This document shows positions 48,969 through 57,757 of a stretch of 64,000 bases of DNA, piece by piece. The notes under the pieces were generated by a model. That model searched no databases and was not told the DNA's origin. It saw nothing but the letters and a program-made list of their open reading frames with translations. The position numbers and the translations under genes were made by a program. The stretch comes from Lysinibacillus sp. JNUCC-52 (lineage in GTDB: Bacteria > Bacillota > Bacilli > Bacillales_A > Planococcaceae), in the NCBI RefSeq assembly GCF_015999545.1, contig NZ_CP065546.1:1240001-1304000 (forward strand). The letters run 5' to 3'. Position 1 is the stretch's first letter. Each line of letters starts with the position of its first letter.

Positions 48969-49847
48969 ATGAATACGATAATGGAAGTAAAAAATATTTC
49001 TAAACAATATAAAGCCACAAAAGTTTTAGACAACATTTCATTCTCCATTTATAACGCGGAAATTATAGCATTCGTCGGAAAGAATGGCTCAGGAAAGAGT
49101 ACGCTACTCAAAATTATTGGTGGTATAGTGGATACAGATAGCGGGACAGTGACCAAACATCGACAATCTTTAAAAATCGGCTACGTACCCGAAGTCACTC
49201 CATCGCATCTATTATTTTCCCCTGAAGAGTATCTTTTTTATATGGGTAAAATTAGTGGTATCCCCAAAAAACATTTACAGCAAAAAATAGATCAATTACT
49301 AAAGATATTTAATATGGAGGCGTCTCGTACGACAAGAATTACTCATCTTTCAAAAGGCATGAAGCAAAAAATTATGATTATGCAGGCAATGCTTGAAGAA
49401 ACACATCTTCTCATCTTGGATGAACCTTTATCTGGACTTGATCCTCGCGCCCAAATTGATTTAGAACAAATTCTTTTGTCATTAAAGGAAAATGGATATA
49501 GTATCATTTTAACTTGCCATGAAACAAAATTATTAGAAAATCTTGTAGACCGAGTTTTATTAATTCAAGAGGGCCAAGTGTTATAACTGGAATCATTTAA
49601 AGAAAACCATATTCCATACAATCAAATAATTTTTGAGTTATCAAGTCAAAAATCCCTTGATGCACTTTCTTCTCTTATGCAAATCAAAGAAATGCGTACA
49701 TTAACGAATGGCAATCAAGAGGTAACCGTAAAAGTTAGTAGTTCAGATACTGATAAAATCCTTCTGACATTACTTCAGCACCAAGCGTCCATTAAACAGC
49801 TCATACCTCTAAATCCAAAGAAAGATCAATTCCATAGCCATTTCTAG
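48969..49847 (+). pseudogene. ABC transporter ATPase with an in-frame TAA after codon 205
   Basis: The ATG at 48969 opens 205 codons with all ATPase motifs: Walker A GKNGSGKST, signature HLSKGMKQKIMIMQA, Walker B LLILDEPL, switch His CHETKLL. It stops at TAA 49584-49586, just after LLIQEGQVL. In the same frame, sense continues LESFKENHIPYNQIIFELSS... for 86 codons to TAG 49845-49847, making 292 codons, the normal length for an ATPase with its C-terminal accessory domain. A single change (for example CAA to TAA) explains it. The core ATPase domain may still be made. A membrane-protein gene follows 16 bp later with its own ribosome site. Confidence 0.8.
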
Positions 49848-49863
49848 GAGGTTTACAAGGGAA

Positions 49864-50574
49864 ATGATGAGTTTATTGCACTATCAAATAGTTAACTATA
49901 TAAGAACGTATAAATATATTCCGCCTTTTTTCATTTTCATTTTATGTATGGTAGTCAATTATGCATTTGTGCCAAATCCAATATTAGATAGTTACTCGTT
50001 TACTTCGACATTTCTTTTTATGTTAATGGGATGGTTTACCGTTACAATATTTCATGGGGAGGATGAAGGACAAAAAGTAATTACTATACTCCATTCTAAG
50101 GGAGAAAAAGCTTATTTTAGGGCACTTTATTTGATTTGTATAATGATCGGCTTTAGTTTAAGCTGTGTTGCAGTATTCTATCCGATAATGATTGATGCAT
50201 TTGGTGAAAGACCAAGGGCCTTACATATAATATTAGGCTTTCTAGCTCACTTTAGCCTTTCGATCCTTAGTATTGCACTCTCTTCCCTTTTTACAAGGGA
50301 ACTAGTCCAAAACAGACAAAATTCTTGGTGGGGGGTACTTAGTGTCCTAATCATTTCTTTAGCTATCGTTTCGTTGAAAAATGTCATCGTGCAAGTACAA
50401 GGTCTTATATGGCTTCTACCTCCTGTACATCTTTCTTTAAAAATGATGAGTGCAGATGATAGTATCCAAACAATACCTGCTGTTTTTTATTGGCAATATA
50501 TATGGATTTTTATTTATAGCATGCTAGTAATTAGTTTGTACTTCTTTATTTCAAATCGTAAAAAGAAAATGTAA
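49864..50574 (+). CDS. ABC-type membrane protein, partner of the interrupted ATPase
   Basis: 236 residues. Ribosome site TAGGAGG (overlapping the stop of the pseudogene frame) and AAGGG before ATG-ATG. Six hydrophobic helices; polar ends NYIRTYKYIPP and SNRKKKM. It looks like the short ABC-2 type permeases of Bacillales two-gene transporters but has no strong signature. It should form a unit with the ATPase at 48969. Copy 2 of the palindromic repeat starts 4 bp after its stop. Confidence 0.75.
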   Translation: MMSLLHYQIVNYIRTYKYIPPFFIFILCMVVNYAFVPNPILDSYSFTSTFLFMLMGWFTVTIFHGEDEGQKVITILHSKGEKAYFRALYLICIMIGFSLSCVAVFYPIMIDAFGERPRALHIILGFLAHFSLSILSIALSSLFTRELVQNRQNSWWGVLSVLIISLAIVSLKNVIVQVQGLIWLLPPVHLSLKMMSADDSIQTIPAVFYWQYIWIFIYSMLVISLYFFISNRKKKM

Positions 50575-50577
50575 TAA

Positions 50578-50622
50578 GTGCCAGGCACCCAAACAATTCT
50601 GAAAATTACGAGTGTCTGGCAC
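50578..50622. repeat. Palindromic repeat element, copy 2
   Basis: GTGCCAGGCACCCAAACAATTC... to GAGTGTCTGGCAC: imperfect arms, same core AACAATTCTGAA as copy 1. It lies between convergent genes and could act as a terminator. Confidence 0.85.
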
Positions 50623-50630
50623 CTAAAGAA

Positions 50631-51680
50631 TTAATCAAGTAATTCTTTTAGCTGTTCAATTTCAGTAACTGTTAGTCCGGTTAATTCAGCAATTGTTTCA
50701 ACATCTGTATTTCTTTTTAATAGTTTCAATACGATTTCCTTTTGCATCTTATTTTCTCCCTGTTTGATACCTTGCTCAATACCTTGTTCAATTCCTTGTT
50801 CAATTCCTTGTTGAATACCTTGCTGAATACCTTGCTGAATACCTTGCTCCATTCCCCGTTCTATTCCTTTTAATAGCCCTTCCTGCTCAGCTATATATTT
50901 TGTATCTTCAAGCTTCGCCGCCTCATCAAGAATATATTTCAAACGAGATTGGTAAGCATAATAATCTTCAGGGGATTGACTTAAATCTTGCCAAACATTG
51001 AAAGCATTTAATAACTCCTCATCTTTCATGGCGAGCTCCTCCAATTCCAAATAGATTTCTTCATAGACTTTACCTTTACGACCATCAACCATTGCCAGCA
51101 ACATTAACCATCTAGCAAGTACATTTTCCCAAGAATTTAATTGCTTTGCGTACCATTGCTTTATAAATTTATTTATTTCGATAAAATGAATTTCAAGTAC
51201 ATCGTCCATTTTAAACTTCTCATCAAAGTCATATAGTTGGAAAAGGGAATGGTAATTATTTGTTTGTTCAAATAAACTAAAATTACAAATATTGATAGTT
51301 ATTGTAGGTCGAAGTTTATAATAACCCATTCCTTTTCGAAGCTGAGAGGTATAAATTCGAGACCAATAATACAGTGTTCGTTTCATCATGTCGTATTTAT
51401 TTGTCAGTTGGATTTCAACATTAATAAATAAATCATCTTGTGTTTTCACTAAAATATCCAAGCGTGACTGCTTATCATCTACATGCTCGCTACCGAATTC
51501 TTGCCGCATAAAAGAAATCTCTTTTATAGTATTACGGCCAGTACGTTTTAAAATAGCATTTAGAAAAACCACAGTAATATTTTTATTCTGCTCTGTACCA
51601 AAAAATTGTTTAAAAACATAATCTACCTTTAAATCGACAAAACTCTCAAGTGGGATTTTACGTAAAGTCTTTACACTCAT
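50631..51680 (-). CDS. Rpn/PD-(D/E)XK nuclease family putative transposase
   Basis: 349 residues from the ATG at 51680, eight bases after GGAG. Seen: KVDYVFKQFFG, KQSRLDILVKTQDDLFINVEIQL (the D-x(n)-E-x-Q nuclease core), NKYDMMKRTLYYWSRIYTSQL, then helices and a C-terminal run of QGI(Q/E)QGI repeats (about 280-310). Family knowledge: Rpn proteins are recombination-promoting nucleases, in E. coli also tested as phage-defence-like toxins. Two copies of the palindrome at 50578-50622 and 51754-51798 flank it closely, which is unusual. The tandem repeat at 50765-50850 is 12-bp based. Confidence 0.85.
   Translation of the reverse strand: MSVKTLRKIPLESFVDLKVDYVFKQFFGTEQNKNITVVFLNAILKRTGRNTIKEISFMRQEFGSEHVDDKQSRLDILVKTQDDLFINVEIQLTNKYDMMKRTLYYWSRIYTSQLRKGMGYYKLRPTITINICNFSLFEQTNNYHSLFQLYDFDEKFKMDDVLEIHFIEINKFIKQWYAKQLNSWENVLARWLMLLAMVDGRKGKVYEEIYLELEELAMKDEELLNAFNVWQDLSQSPEDYYAYQSRLKYILDEAAKLEDTKYIAEQEGLLKGIERGMEQGIQQGIQQGIQQGIEQGIEQGIEQGIKQGENKMQKEIVLKLLKRNTDVETIAELTGLTVTEIEQLKELLD
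50765..50850 (-). repeat. 12-bp tandem repeats coding GI(Q/E)Q
   Basis: About seven copies of a TTGAATACCTTG/TTCAATTCCTTG-like unit on the plus strand. On the coding strand it gives the Gln-Gly-Ile repeats common at the end of Rpn-type proteins. Confidence 0.85.
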
Positions 51681-51753
51681 TCGCATCACTCCAATTGATT
51701 GATTTACTATCTATAATTATAACATTTTGTCGATTTAGGGAAAAATGAAAAGA

Positions 51754-51798
51754 GTGCCTGACACCCGAACAATTCAGAATCTTTCGAGTGTCAGGCAC
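51754..51798. repeat. Palindromic repeat element, copy 3
   Basis: GTGCCTGACACCCGAACAATTC... to GAGTGTCAGGCAC, imperfect arms, core AACAATTC with AGAATC. It sits between the Rpn-type gene and the next MFS gene, 12 bp past the latter's stop. Confidence 0.88.
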
Positions 51799-51809
51799 TT
51801 TCACTACCA

Positions 51810-53003
51810 CTAAGGTGTGGACTGCATGTTTAGATTGGCTGCCTTTTCCTGTTGTTTTATGACGATCCATTTACCGCATAACATCACTATTAACGCTAAA
51901 AATACGATGACTCCAGCAAAGATGAGTGCTGCTTTATAGCTGCTGTATACTACTACAAGTTGTCCAGCAATTATTGGTCCGATTATTTGGCCAAATGCAT
52001 AAAATGTCGTTAATACTGAAACGATTGGACCACTTTGGGTTGGAAAGAGCTGTCTGGCATATGCGGTTGTCAATGTTACAATGCCAACGAATGTTAAGCC
52101 AAATAAAAATGAAGACAATAAAACACTCCACACTGTTTGTGAAAATACCGGCAACAAAATCCCTAGCACTTGTAATATGTATGCCACAAACAATATTTTA
52201 ATTGCTGAAAACTTTTCTAATAAAACTGTCCAAACTGGGGCAGATGGGATTGCCGCCACTCCAACAATGACCCAGCTATAGGAAGAGTATGCTTGGAGAG
52301 ATGGAATGTTATGAATAATATCTACTAAAAATGTCCCTGTAATAATATAGCCAAGCCCCTCAAGCCCATACGCAGCAATAAGCCAAGGCATAAAACCTCG
52401 CGACATTTTTGTATCAGACGATTTAGTAACCTTTACGCTATCGTGAACTTGTAAATTTCTCCATAAGATCAATGTAATAATTAATAAAAGTGCTGATAAA
52501 ATTCCTAAGCCAATCCAAGTACCTTGCCAAGCAAAACGTACTTCAATGAAAGGTACGAACAAGCCAGATATGGCAATACCAAGTCCTATACCGCTAAATA
52601 AATAACCTGACCACTTTGTCAGTGATTGTTTAGCTAAATAATCCATAATAATACTGGATGTTAAAACAAATATTAGCCCTCCTGTAATCCCCGCAACTAA
52701 GCGCAGGACAAGCCAAACACTATAAATTTCAATTAGCCCCATAAGAACTACAGAAATAACATTTAACACAACACTCAACAGTAAAAAATTTTTCTTTTGG
52801 CGATAAATAAATCCAGCCCATAATGCACCAATAAAATAACCAATATAATTACTGGATGCTAAAAAGCCGGCCACATTAAACGAAAAGCCGACATCCTCCC
52901 GCATAAATGGCAAAATGGGCGTAAAAGCAAAACGGCTAATCCCCATTGCTACTACGAGCAACAATACTCCTCCAAATAATACCCCTATATGTTGACGATT
53001 CAT
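51810..53003 (-). CDS. YbfB/YjiJ-family MFS transporter, copy 2
   Basis: 397 residues from the ATG at 53003 after AAAGGGGAGGGGATGCG; the longer frame upstream lacks a ribosome site. Twelve helices; paralogue of 43053-44240, sharing VAMGISRFAFTPILPFMRED, ASSNYIGYFIGALWAG and GYIITGTFLVDI. Substrate unknown. No regulator is next to it. It ends beside palindromic repeat copy 3. Confidence 0.9.
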   Translation of the reverse strand: MNRQHIGVLFGGVLLLVVAMGISRFAFTPILPFMREDVGFSFNVAGFLASSNYIGYFIGALWAGFIYRQKKNFLLLSVVLNVISVVLMGLIEIYSVWLVLRLVAGITGGLIFVLTSSIIMDYLAKQSLTKWSGYLFSGIGLGIAISGLFVPFIEVRFAWQGTWIGLGILSALLLIITLILWRNLQVHDSVKVTKSSDTKMSRGFMPWLIAAYGLEGLGYIITGTFLVDIIHNIPSLQAYSSYSWVIVGVAAIPSAPVWTVLLEKFSAIKILFVAYILQVLGILLPVFSQTVWSVLLSSFLFGLTFVGIVTLTTAYARQLFPTQSGPIVSVLTTFYAFGQIIGPIIAGQLVVVYSSYKAALIFAGVIVFLALIVMLCGKWIVIKQQEKAANLNMQSTP

Positions 53004-53118
53004 CGCATCCCCTCCCCTTTTTGTTAATAAAAGGATACTTAATACACATTCAGAAAGCAATTATATTTATAAAATTTTACCAATATTCTAAAAACAAGCG
53101 TATTACAAGCTACAAAAA

Positions 53119-53144
53119 AGACTCAAGCAATTATACTTGAGTCT
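53119..53144. terminator. Bidirectional terminator
   Basis: AGACTCAAG/CTTGAGTCT with 8-nt loop and A/T-runs; after the small membrane-protein gene on the minus strand. Confidence 0.78.
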
Positions 53145-53152
53145 TCTAAATT

Positions 53153-53251
53153 TTATTTAGCTTCTAAATTCATAATAATAAATAAAATGAGCAAAAAAAC
53201 GAGCAAACATATTCCTGTTATGACGACAGCCTTTCTACCAAGCATGCCCAT
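53153..53251 (-). CDS. Small single-helix membrane protein overlapping the secreted protein gene
   Basis: 32 residues, ATG at 53251 seven bases after AGAGGG, inside the last codons of the upstream gene (17-bp overlap, different frame). Product MGMLGRKAVVITGICLLVFL followed by LILFIIMNLEAK: one membrane helix. The overlap implies coupled translation. Possible partner or immunity protein of the secreted product; no direct evidence. Confidence 0.6.
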   Translation of the reverse strand: MGMLGRKAVVITGICLLVFLLILFIIMNLEAK

Positions 53252-53876
53252 TCACATTCCCTCTATAATCAGAATTTAACTCGATGTTAAAGGTTCTTGG
53301 ACGCACCCCAATAACATTATCTCCTATTTTTGCACCTACAAAAGCTGTAAATGCAGCACTCGCATAAAATTTACCATCACTAACATATGCATCTAACGAA
53401 GTTCTTTCAAAACCACTTAAAGGAACAAAGTTCTGAACAATGTAAGCATTTTTATACTGTACAGAGGTTACTCTTTGATTACTATATTCAAATCTACCTT
53501 CTAACCTAATTTTCACAAAGGTTATCCCGAATAATCTAAAATCTGCATCAAATGATACTGGTCTAGTTTGTACGGTTGCTCTAGTATATCTATGTTTTTC
53601 ATTGCTTTGTATACTGTTTTCAGTAAGCTCTACGTCAAAATTACCACCATTTTGTAAAACATCTAAAATTACTTCTTGCTTTTCTTTCGATAATTCACTA
53701 TATTGCTGAATGAATTCATCGTACGTATCACCAAATGACTTTAGATAGGAAACATATTTTTCTGGGGTTTCAAATGGATTATCTTGCTCATTCTCACTTG
53801 CTGCCAAAGCAAAATTAGGGATTACTAATCCTATAACTACTACAAATAAAATGAATACACTACTTATTTTTTTCAT
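53235..53876 (-). CDS. Secreted protein of unknown function
   Basis: 213 residues. Signal peptide MKKISSVFILFVVVIGLVIPNFALA. The first 60 mature residues are acidic and helical (KEKQEVILDVLQNGGNFDV); after a basic site HRYTRATVQTRP the rest is beta-rich, with SFDADFRLFGITFVKIRLEGRFEY and AAFTAFVGAKIGDN. A helical propeptide before a beta domain is a plan seen in secreted antimicrobial or toxin-like proteins, though no family is recognised. A Fur-like box is about 130 bp upstream. A 32-residue membrane-protein gene overlaps its end. Confidence 0.7.
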   Translation of the reverse strand: MKKISSVFILFVVVIGLVIPNFALAASENEQDNPFETPEKYVSYLKSFGDTYDEFIQQYSELSKEKQEVILDVLQNGGNFDVELTENSIQSNEKHRYTRATVQTRPVSFDADFRLFGITFVKIRLEGRFEYSNQRVTSVQYKNAYIVQNFVPLSGFERTSLDAYVSDGKFYASAAFTAFVGAKIGDNVIGVRPRTFNIELNSDYRGNVNGHAW

Positions 53877-54009
53877 AGTATGCTCCTTTCTCTGTTTAGT
53901 AAGTATAGAGATTCTAGCAGTGAACGTTAGAATAACCTAATTACCATTTTTATACCTTGCTAGATTCAAAAGGCCATACTGCCACCTCCCTTTTTTGCGC
54001 GAGATTTTT

Positions 54010-54030
54010 AATTGAAAATAATTCTCAATT
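54010..54030 (-). promoter_or_regulatory. Fur-like box between the secreted protein gene and guaD
   Basis: AATTGAAAATAATTCTCAATT, near-palindromic, fair Fur match. It lies upstream of the minus-strand secreted protein gene. Confidence 0.5.
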
Positions 54031-54193
54031 ATATTTTATTCAAAAATTTTTAAGTTGCCAACCCCCTTTTTTCATTTTTCATTCCTTCAACCACATATTC
54101 CCATTGCGTTAAATTGTTGTAAAAAACTTTTCATTTTATGTTAATTCCTCTTATATCTCTATCAAATCCAGCAGCAATTTATTCGTTTTTTTA

Positions 54194-54222
54194 TAGACTT
54201 CACAGTTTTTTTGTCCTATAAT
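54194..54222 (+). promoter_or_regulatory. Promoter of the guanine deaminase operon
   Basis: TAGACT (54194-54199), 17-bp spacer, TATAAT (54217-54222). No purine riboswitch is seen in the short leader. Confidence 0.6.
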
Positions 54223-54264
54223 ATTCCCTACCGATACTAAAATACGAACATTGAGGTGCGAAAC

Positions 54265-55632
54265 GTGTTAGAATATACGCAAATTTTCAAAGGTACTGCT
54301 TTTTCGAGTCAGTCTCCAAAAGAAGTACAAATTTTAAAAGATTATCTATTTTGCATTAACGCTGACGGTATGATTGAAAAGGCTGTTGCGCCAGAACATC
54401 CTGATTATCAAACATTACTAACTACATACGAAGGAAAAGAAAATTTCCACCAATTATCTGATGGACAGTATTTCTTACCCGGCTTTGTCGATTTGCATGT
54501 ACATGCACCGCAATGGGCGCAGGCTGGAACTGCTTTAGACATTCCTCTTAATGACTGGCTGAACACATATACCTTCCCTATTGAATCGAAGTTCTCGGAT
54601 TTAGCATTTGCCAAAGAAGTGTATGAAGATTTAGTTAGTACCCTCCTTGCGAATGGCACAACTACATCGCTATATTTCGCAACTGTCCATAAAGAAGCGA
54701 GCCTACTATTAGCAGAAATCTGCGCTACAAAAGGACAACGTGGTCTAGTTGGGAAAGTTGTCATGGATGACCCTGAACAAAACTCTGAATTTTATCGAGA
54801 TGCAAACACAGATGCAGCATTAGCTGACACAGAGGAGTTTATTTTAGCTGTAAAAGAATTAGCGAAAACTACTAAACAAGGTGTCTATCCTGTTGTAACA
54901 CCTCGCTTTATTCCAAGTTGTACAGATGGTGCTTTAAAAGGTTTAGGAGAATTAGCTGCTAAATACGATACGCACATTCAATCTCACTGTAGCGAAAGCG
55001 ATTGGGAGCACGACTACGTACAAGACCGCTTCAACAAAAACGATGCCTATGCGTTACATGATTTCGGTCTATTAGGTGATAAGTCTGTTATGGCGCATTG
55101 CAATTTCTTAAACGATGATGATGCAGCATTATTTGCTGAAACAGGGACAGCAATCGGTCATTGCCCAATCTCAAATGCTTATTTTGCTAACAGTGTCATT
55201 CCAATTGCCCGTTTCCATTCAAAAGGGGTGGATATTGGTTTAGGATCAGATATTTCAGGTGGCTTCTCTCCAAGTCTTTTTGATAACGCAAGACAAGCTG
55301 TTATGTCATCTAGAATGTTAGAAGATGGTGTTGATACGGCGCTTCCTGCAGACAAACGTGGTGTACCAAATTCACGTATTACGATTAATGAAGCATTCTA
55401 CTTAGCAACAGCAGGTGGTGGCGAAAGTTTAAGCCTTCCAGTAGGTCGCTTACAGGAAAACTATACGTGGGATGTTCAAGTAATCGATACAAAAATAGTC
55501 TCTGCCAAACTTCCAATCTATGATAACAATGAAGCATTGATTGATATTTTCCAAAAAATCATGTATCTTGTTCGTCCTGAAAATATTCGTGAAGTGTGGG
55601 TGCAAGGCACTAAAGTTCATGAAAGAGCTTAA
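54265..55632 (+). CDS. guaD: Guanine deaminase
   Basis: Amidohydrolase that converts guanine to xanthine and ammonia. 455 residues from GTG 54265, eight bases after GAGG. Metal site PGFVDLHVHAPQWAQAG (HxH), QSHCSESDWEHDYVQ, MAHCNFLNDDD and GLGSDISGG are all present, and the LNDWLNTYTFPIES segment is typical of the long zinc guanine deaminase family. The next gene is an NCS2 purine permease, so the pair imports and salvages or degrades purines. Confidence 0.93.
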   Translation: MLEYTQIFKGTAFSSQSPKEVQILKDYLFCINADGMIEKAVAPEHPDYQTLLTTYEGKENFHQLSDGQYFLPGFVDLHVHAPQWAQAGTALDIPLNDWLNTYTFPIESKFSDLAFAKEVYEDLVSTLLANGTTTSLYFATVHKEASLLLAEICATKGQRGLVGKVVMDDPEQNSEFYRDANTDAALADTEEFILAVKELAKTTKQGVYPVVTPRFIPSCTDGALKGLGELAAKYDTHIQSHCSESDWEHDYVQDRFNKNDAYALHDFGLLGDKSVMAHCNFLNDDDAALFAETGTAIGHCPISNAYFANSVIPIARFHSKGVDIGLGSDISGGFSPSLFDNARQAVMSSRMLEDGVDTALPADKRGVPNSRITINEAFYLATAGGGESLSLPVGRLQENYTWDVQVIDTKIVSAKLPIYDNNEALIDIFQKIMYLVRPENIREVWVQGTKVHERA

Positions 55633-55746
55633 TAATTTAACGCAAACAATGCCCTCCCCTTTGCTGTAGCAGTTGGAGGACACGAACCAATGTAAGATTC
55701 AACCTAATCATCATATAAAAACTTAAACTTTGAGGTGTACATCTTA

Positions 55747-57099
55747 GTGGAAACGCAAAAAAACAATCTAGCAAACGATAAAAGTAATACCACGCATTTA
55801 ACTGTTTTACCCGATGAAAAAGTGCCATTTAGCCAATCAGTTCTTCTAGGTTTACAGCATGTTATGGCAATGGACGTCTATGTAGTTCCCTTCCTTATTG
55901 CGATGTTAATTGGTTTGCAATCAGGTCAATCAAGCGCATTGATACAATCGACTTTTATTGCAGCAGGGATTGCGACAATTGTTCAAACACATTTCTGCAT
56001 GAAGCTACCAATCGCACAAGGGCCGTCTTATGTACCACTAGGTGCGATTGTAGGTATTTATGCCGCTAGTGGCAGTGGCGAACTTGGTTGGAGCTCTGTG
56101 TTAGGAGCAAGCTTAATTGGTGCCATTTTTGTCATTATTTTAGGCTATACAGGTATTTTCAATAAAATTGTTAAAACTTTTATTCCTCCAATTGTAGGAG
56201 GTACAATTATTTTCGTTGTTGGATTATCGCTAATGCCTGTTGGTATAAGTAGTAATATTTTTGAAGGCGCTGGTGCGACGATTAACCAAAATATTTATTT
56301 AGCGCTTATTTCAGCTATCGTTTTAATTGTTTGTGTAATGCTAGGCTCTGTGTTCCGTCAAAAAGGTCGTGCATTTCGTATTGCATCTGTTATTATCGCG
56401 TTACTTATAGGTTGTATCGCTGCTAATATAATGGGTGTATTAGATTTATCAGCAGTTGGAAAAGCAAAGTGGTTTAGCTTACCACAAATTCCTTTTGCAG
56501 ACTTTGGCTTTACATTTAACTTCTCAGCAATTTTAACAATGATTATTATTTATATTGTTTTACTGGCTGAAACAACAGGTACATGGTTTGCAGTTAGTAA
56601 TGTTATTGAAAAACCATTGACAGATAAGCAAATTAATCGTGGGGTTATCGGAGAAGGTATCGGCTGCTTCATCGCCTCATTATTAGGTTCTACTCCAGTA
56701 ACTGGCTATTCAACCAATGCAGGTGTGATTTCCATTACAGGTATTGCAAGTCGTCGTGTCTTTATTGCTGCAGGTGCTTGGTTTATTTTGTTCGGTTTTT
56801 CTGGTAAATTAGCTGCATTAATTTCTGCCATTCCTTCTGCAGTTATCGGCGGTGTTTTCGTTATCGTTTGTGGCATCATTGCAATTAGTGGGTTACAAGT
56901 AATGAAAAATGAACGTATCGGTGAAAAAGAAATGTACGTTATCGCTGTGCCAATTATTTTAACATTAGCACTAACGTTATTACCGAAAGATTTCTTATAT
57001 TCTTTACCAACAACGGTTCAATATTTATTTGGTTCTCCAGTAGCGACCGCTGCAATAGTTGCCATTCTTCTAAATAAAATTTTACCGACTGTTAAATAG
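55747..57099 (+). CDS. NCS2-family xanthine/uracil (purine) permease
   Basis: 450 residues from GTG 55747, eleven bases after GAGG; an earlier GTG touches the ribosome site. Fourteen hydrophobic segments; family text QHVMAMDVYVVPFLIAMLIG (QHxxAM motif), PIAQGPSYVPLGAIV and GSTPVTGYSTNAGVISITGIASR (the QxNxGxxxxTG-type substrate motif). It is linked to guaD and so probably carries guanine, hypoxanthine or xanthine. Confidence 0.92.
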   Translation: METQKNNLANDKSNTTHLTVLPDEKVPFSQSVLLGLQHVMAMDVYVVPFLIAMLIGLQSGQSSALIQSTFIAAGIATIVQTHFCMKLPIAQGPSYVPLGAIVGIYAASGSGELGWSSVLGASLIGAIFVIILGYTGIFNKIVKTFIPPIVGGTIIFVVGLSLMPVGISSNIFEGAGATINQNIYLALISAIVLIVCVMLGSVFRQKGRAFRIASVIIALLIGCIAANIMGVLDLSAVGKAKWFSLPQIPFADFGFTFNFSAILTMIIIYIVLLAETTGTWFAVSNVIEKPLTDKQINRGVIGEGIGCFIASLLGSTPVTGYSTNAGVISITGIASRRVFIAAGAWFILFGFSGKLAALISAIPSAVIGGVFVIVCGIIAISGLQVMKNERIGEKEMYVIAVPIILTLALTLLPKDFLYSLPTTVQYLFGSPVATAAIVAILLNKILPTVK

Positions 57100-57115
57100 A
57101 TTAATAATAATGCGA

Positions 57116-57160
57116 GAGACTGTAGATAAACTCAATGTGAGTTTGCCTACAGTCTCTTTT
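57116..57160 (+). terminator. Terminator of the guaD-permease operon
   Basis: GAGACTGTAG/CTACAGTCTC with inner AAACTCA/TGAGTTT pairing, followed by a run of eight T. Confidence 0.9.
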
Positions 57161-57241
57161 TTTTGTTCTACTGGTATATAGTAAAATTTTACAAAAAAGG
57201 TATAATAGTATTGCCTAATTCATAAAAAGGAGAATAGTCAA

Positions 57242-57676
57242 ATGAATAAAGTAATTATACCAATACTAATTGTCATTATTATGACCGGATGCAATGCATT
57301 TCCTAAGGGTGTTTTTAAACAACCAGTGGGCCAAGTTATTTTGGATGGTGCGCAATATAATATGCTTCCAAGTAAATTTGAATGGAAAGAAGACGATGTT
57401 GAAATGAGGCTGAAAGGGTCCCCTGATATTAATGAAATAGCAGATAACTTTGAAACATTAGATGTCAAAAAAGGAGAGATACTAAAATTTAATATTGAAC
57501 AAAGTCCAATCGCCATTACTGCAACTAAAATGAATGAAGATGGCACAATTGAAAATGTTGAAATTAAAGAGGAAAAAATAACGATGCCTTCTAAAGAAGG
57601 ATATTATATTTATGAACTGGATGCCTTATGGAATAACGGAAAAGAATCATTTATTTTTGATGTTTATGTAGAATAA
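57242..57676 (+). CDS. Small lipoprotein of unknown function
   Basis: 144 residues. Lipobox MTGC (Cys 17) after MNKVIIPILIVIIMTG. The mature part is acidic, with LPSKFEWKEDDVEMRLKG and FNIEQSPIAITATKMNEDG, ending YELDALWNNGKESFIFDVYVE, a beta-rich domain. Ribosome site AAAGGAG before ATG. No family recognised. It stands alone between two terminators. Confidence 0.75.
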   Translation: MNKVIIPILIVIIMTGCNAFPKGVFKQPVGQVILDGAQYNMLPSKFEWKEDDVEMRLKGSPDINEIADNFETLDVKKGEILKFNIEQSPIAITATKMNEDGTIENVEIKEEKITMPSKEGYYIYELDALWNNGKESFIFDVYVE

Positions 57677-57705
57677 ATAGGATCGCTTCTTACGATTTAT
57701 AGACA

Positions 57706-57757
57706 AAAAGACAAAATACCTTAAGAGAGTGGTACTCTCGAGGTACTTTGTCTTTTT
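57706..57757. terminator. Bidirectional terminator
   Basis: AAAAAGACAAAATACC and GGTACTTTGTCTTTTT with an inner stem GAGAGT/ACTCTC; between convergent genes. Confidence 0.88.

Noticed and set aside
25972-49847. Stop-codon recoding (selenocysteine, pyrrolysine or a variant code) to explain in-frame TAG and TAA
   Set aside because: Many intact genes end normally on TAG and TAA, no SECIS or pyl context is visible, and different stops are involved; simple nonsense changes explain them.
54100-54264. Purine riboswitch upstream of guanine deaminase
   Set aside because: The leader is too short and lacks the conserved core; only a plain promoter is seen.
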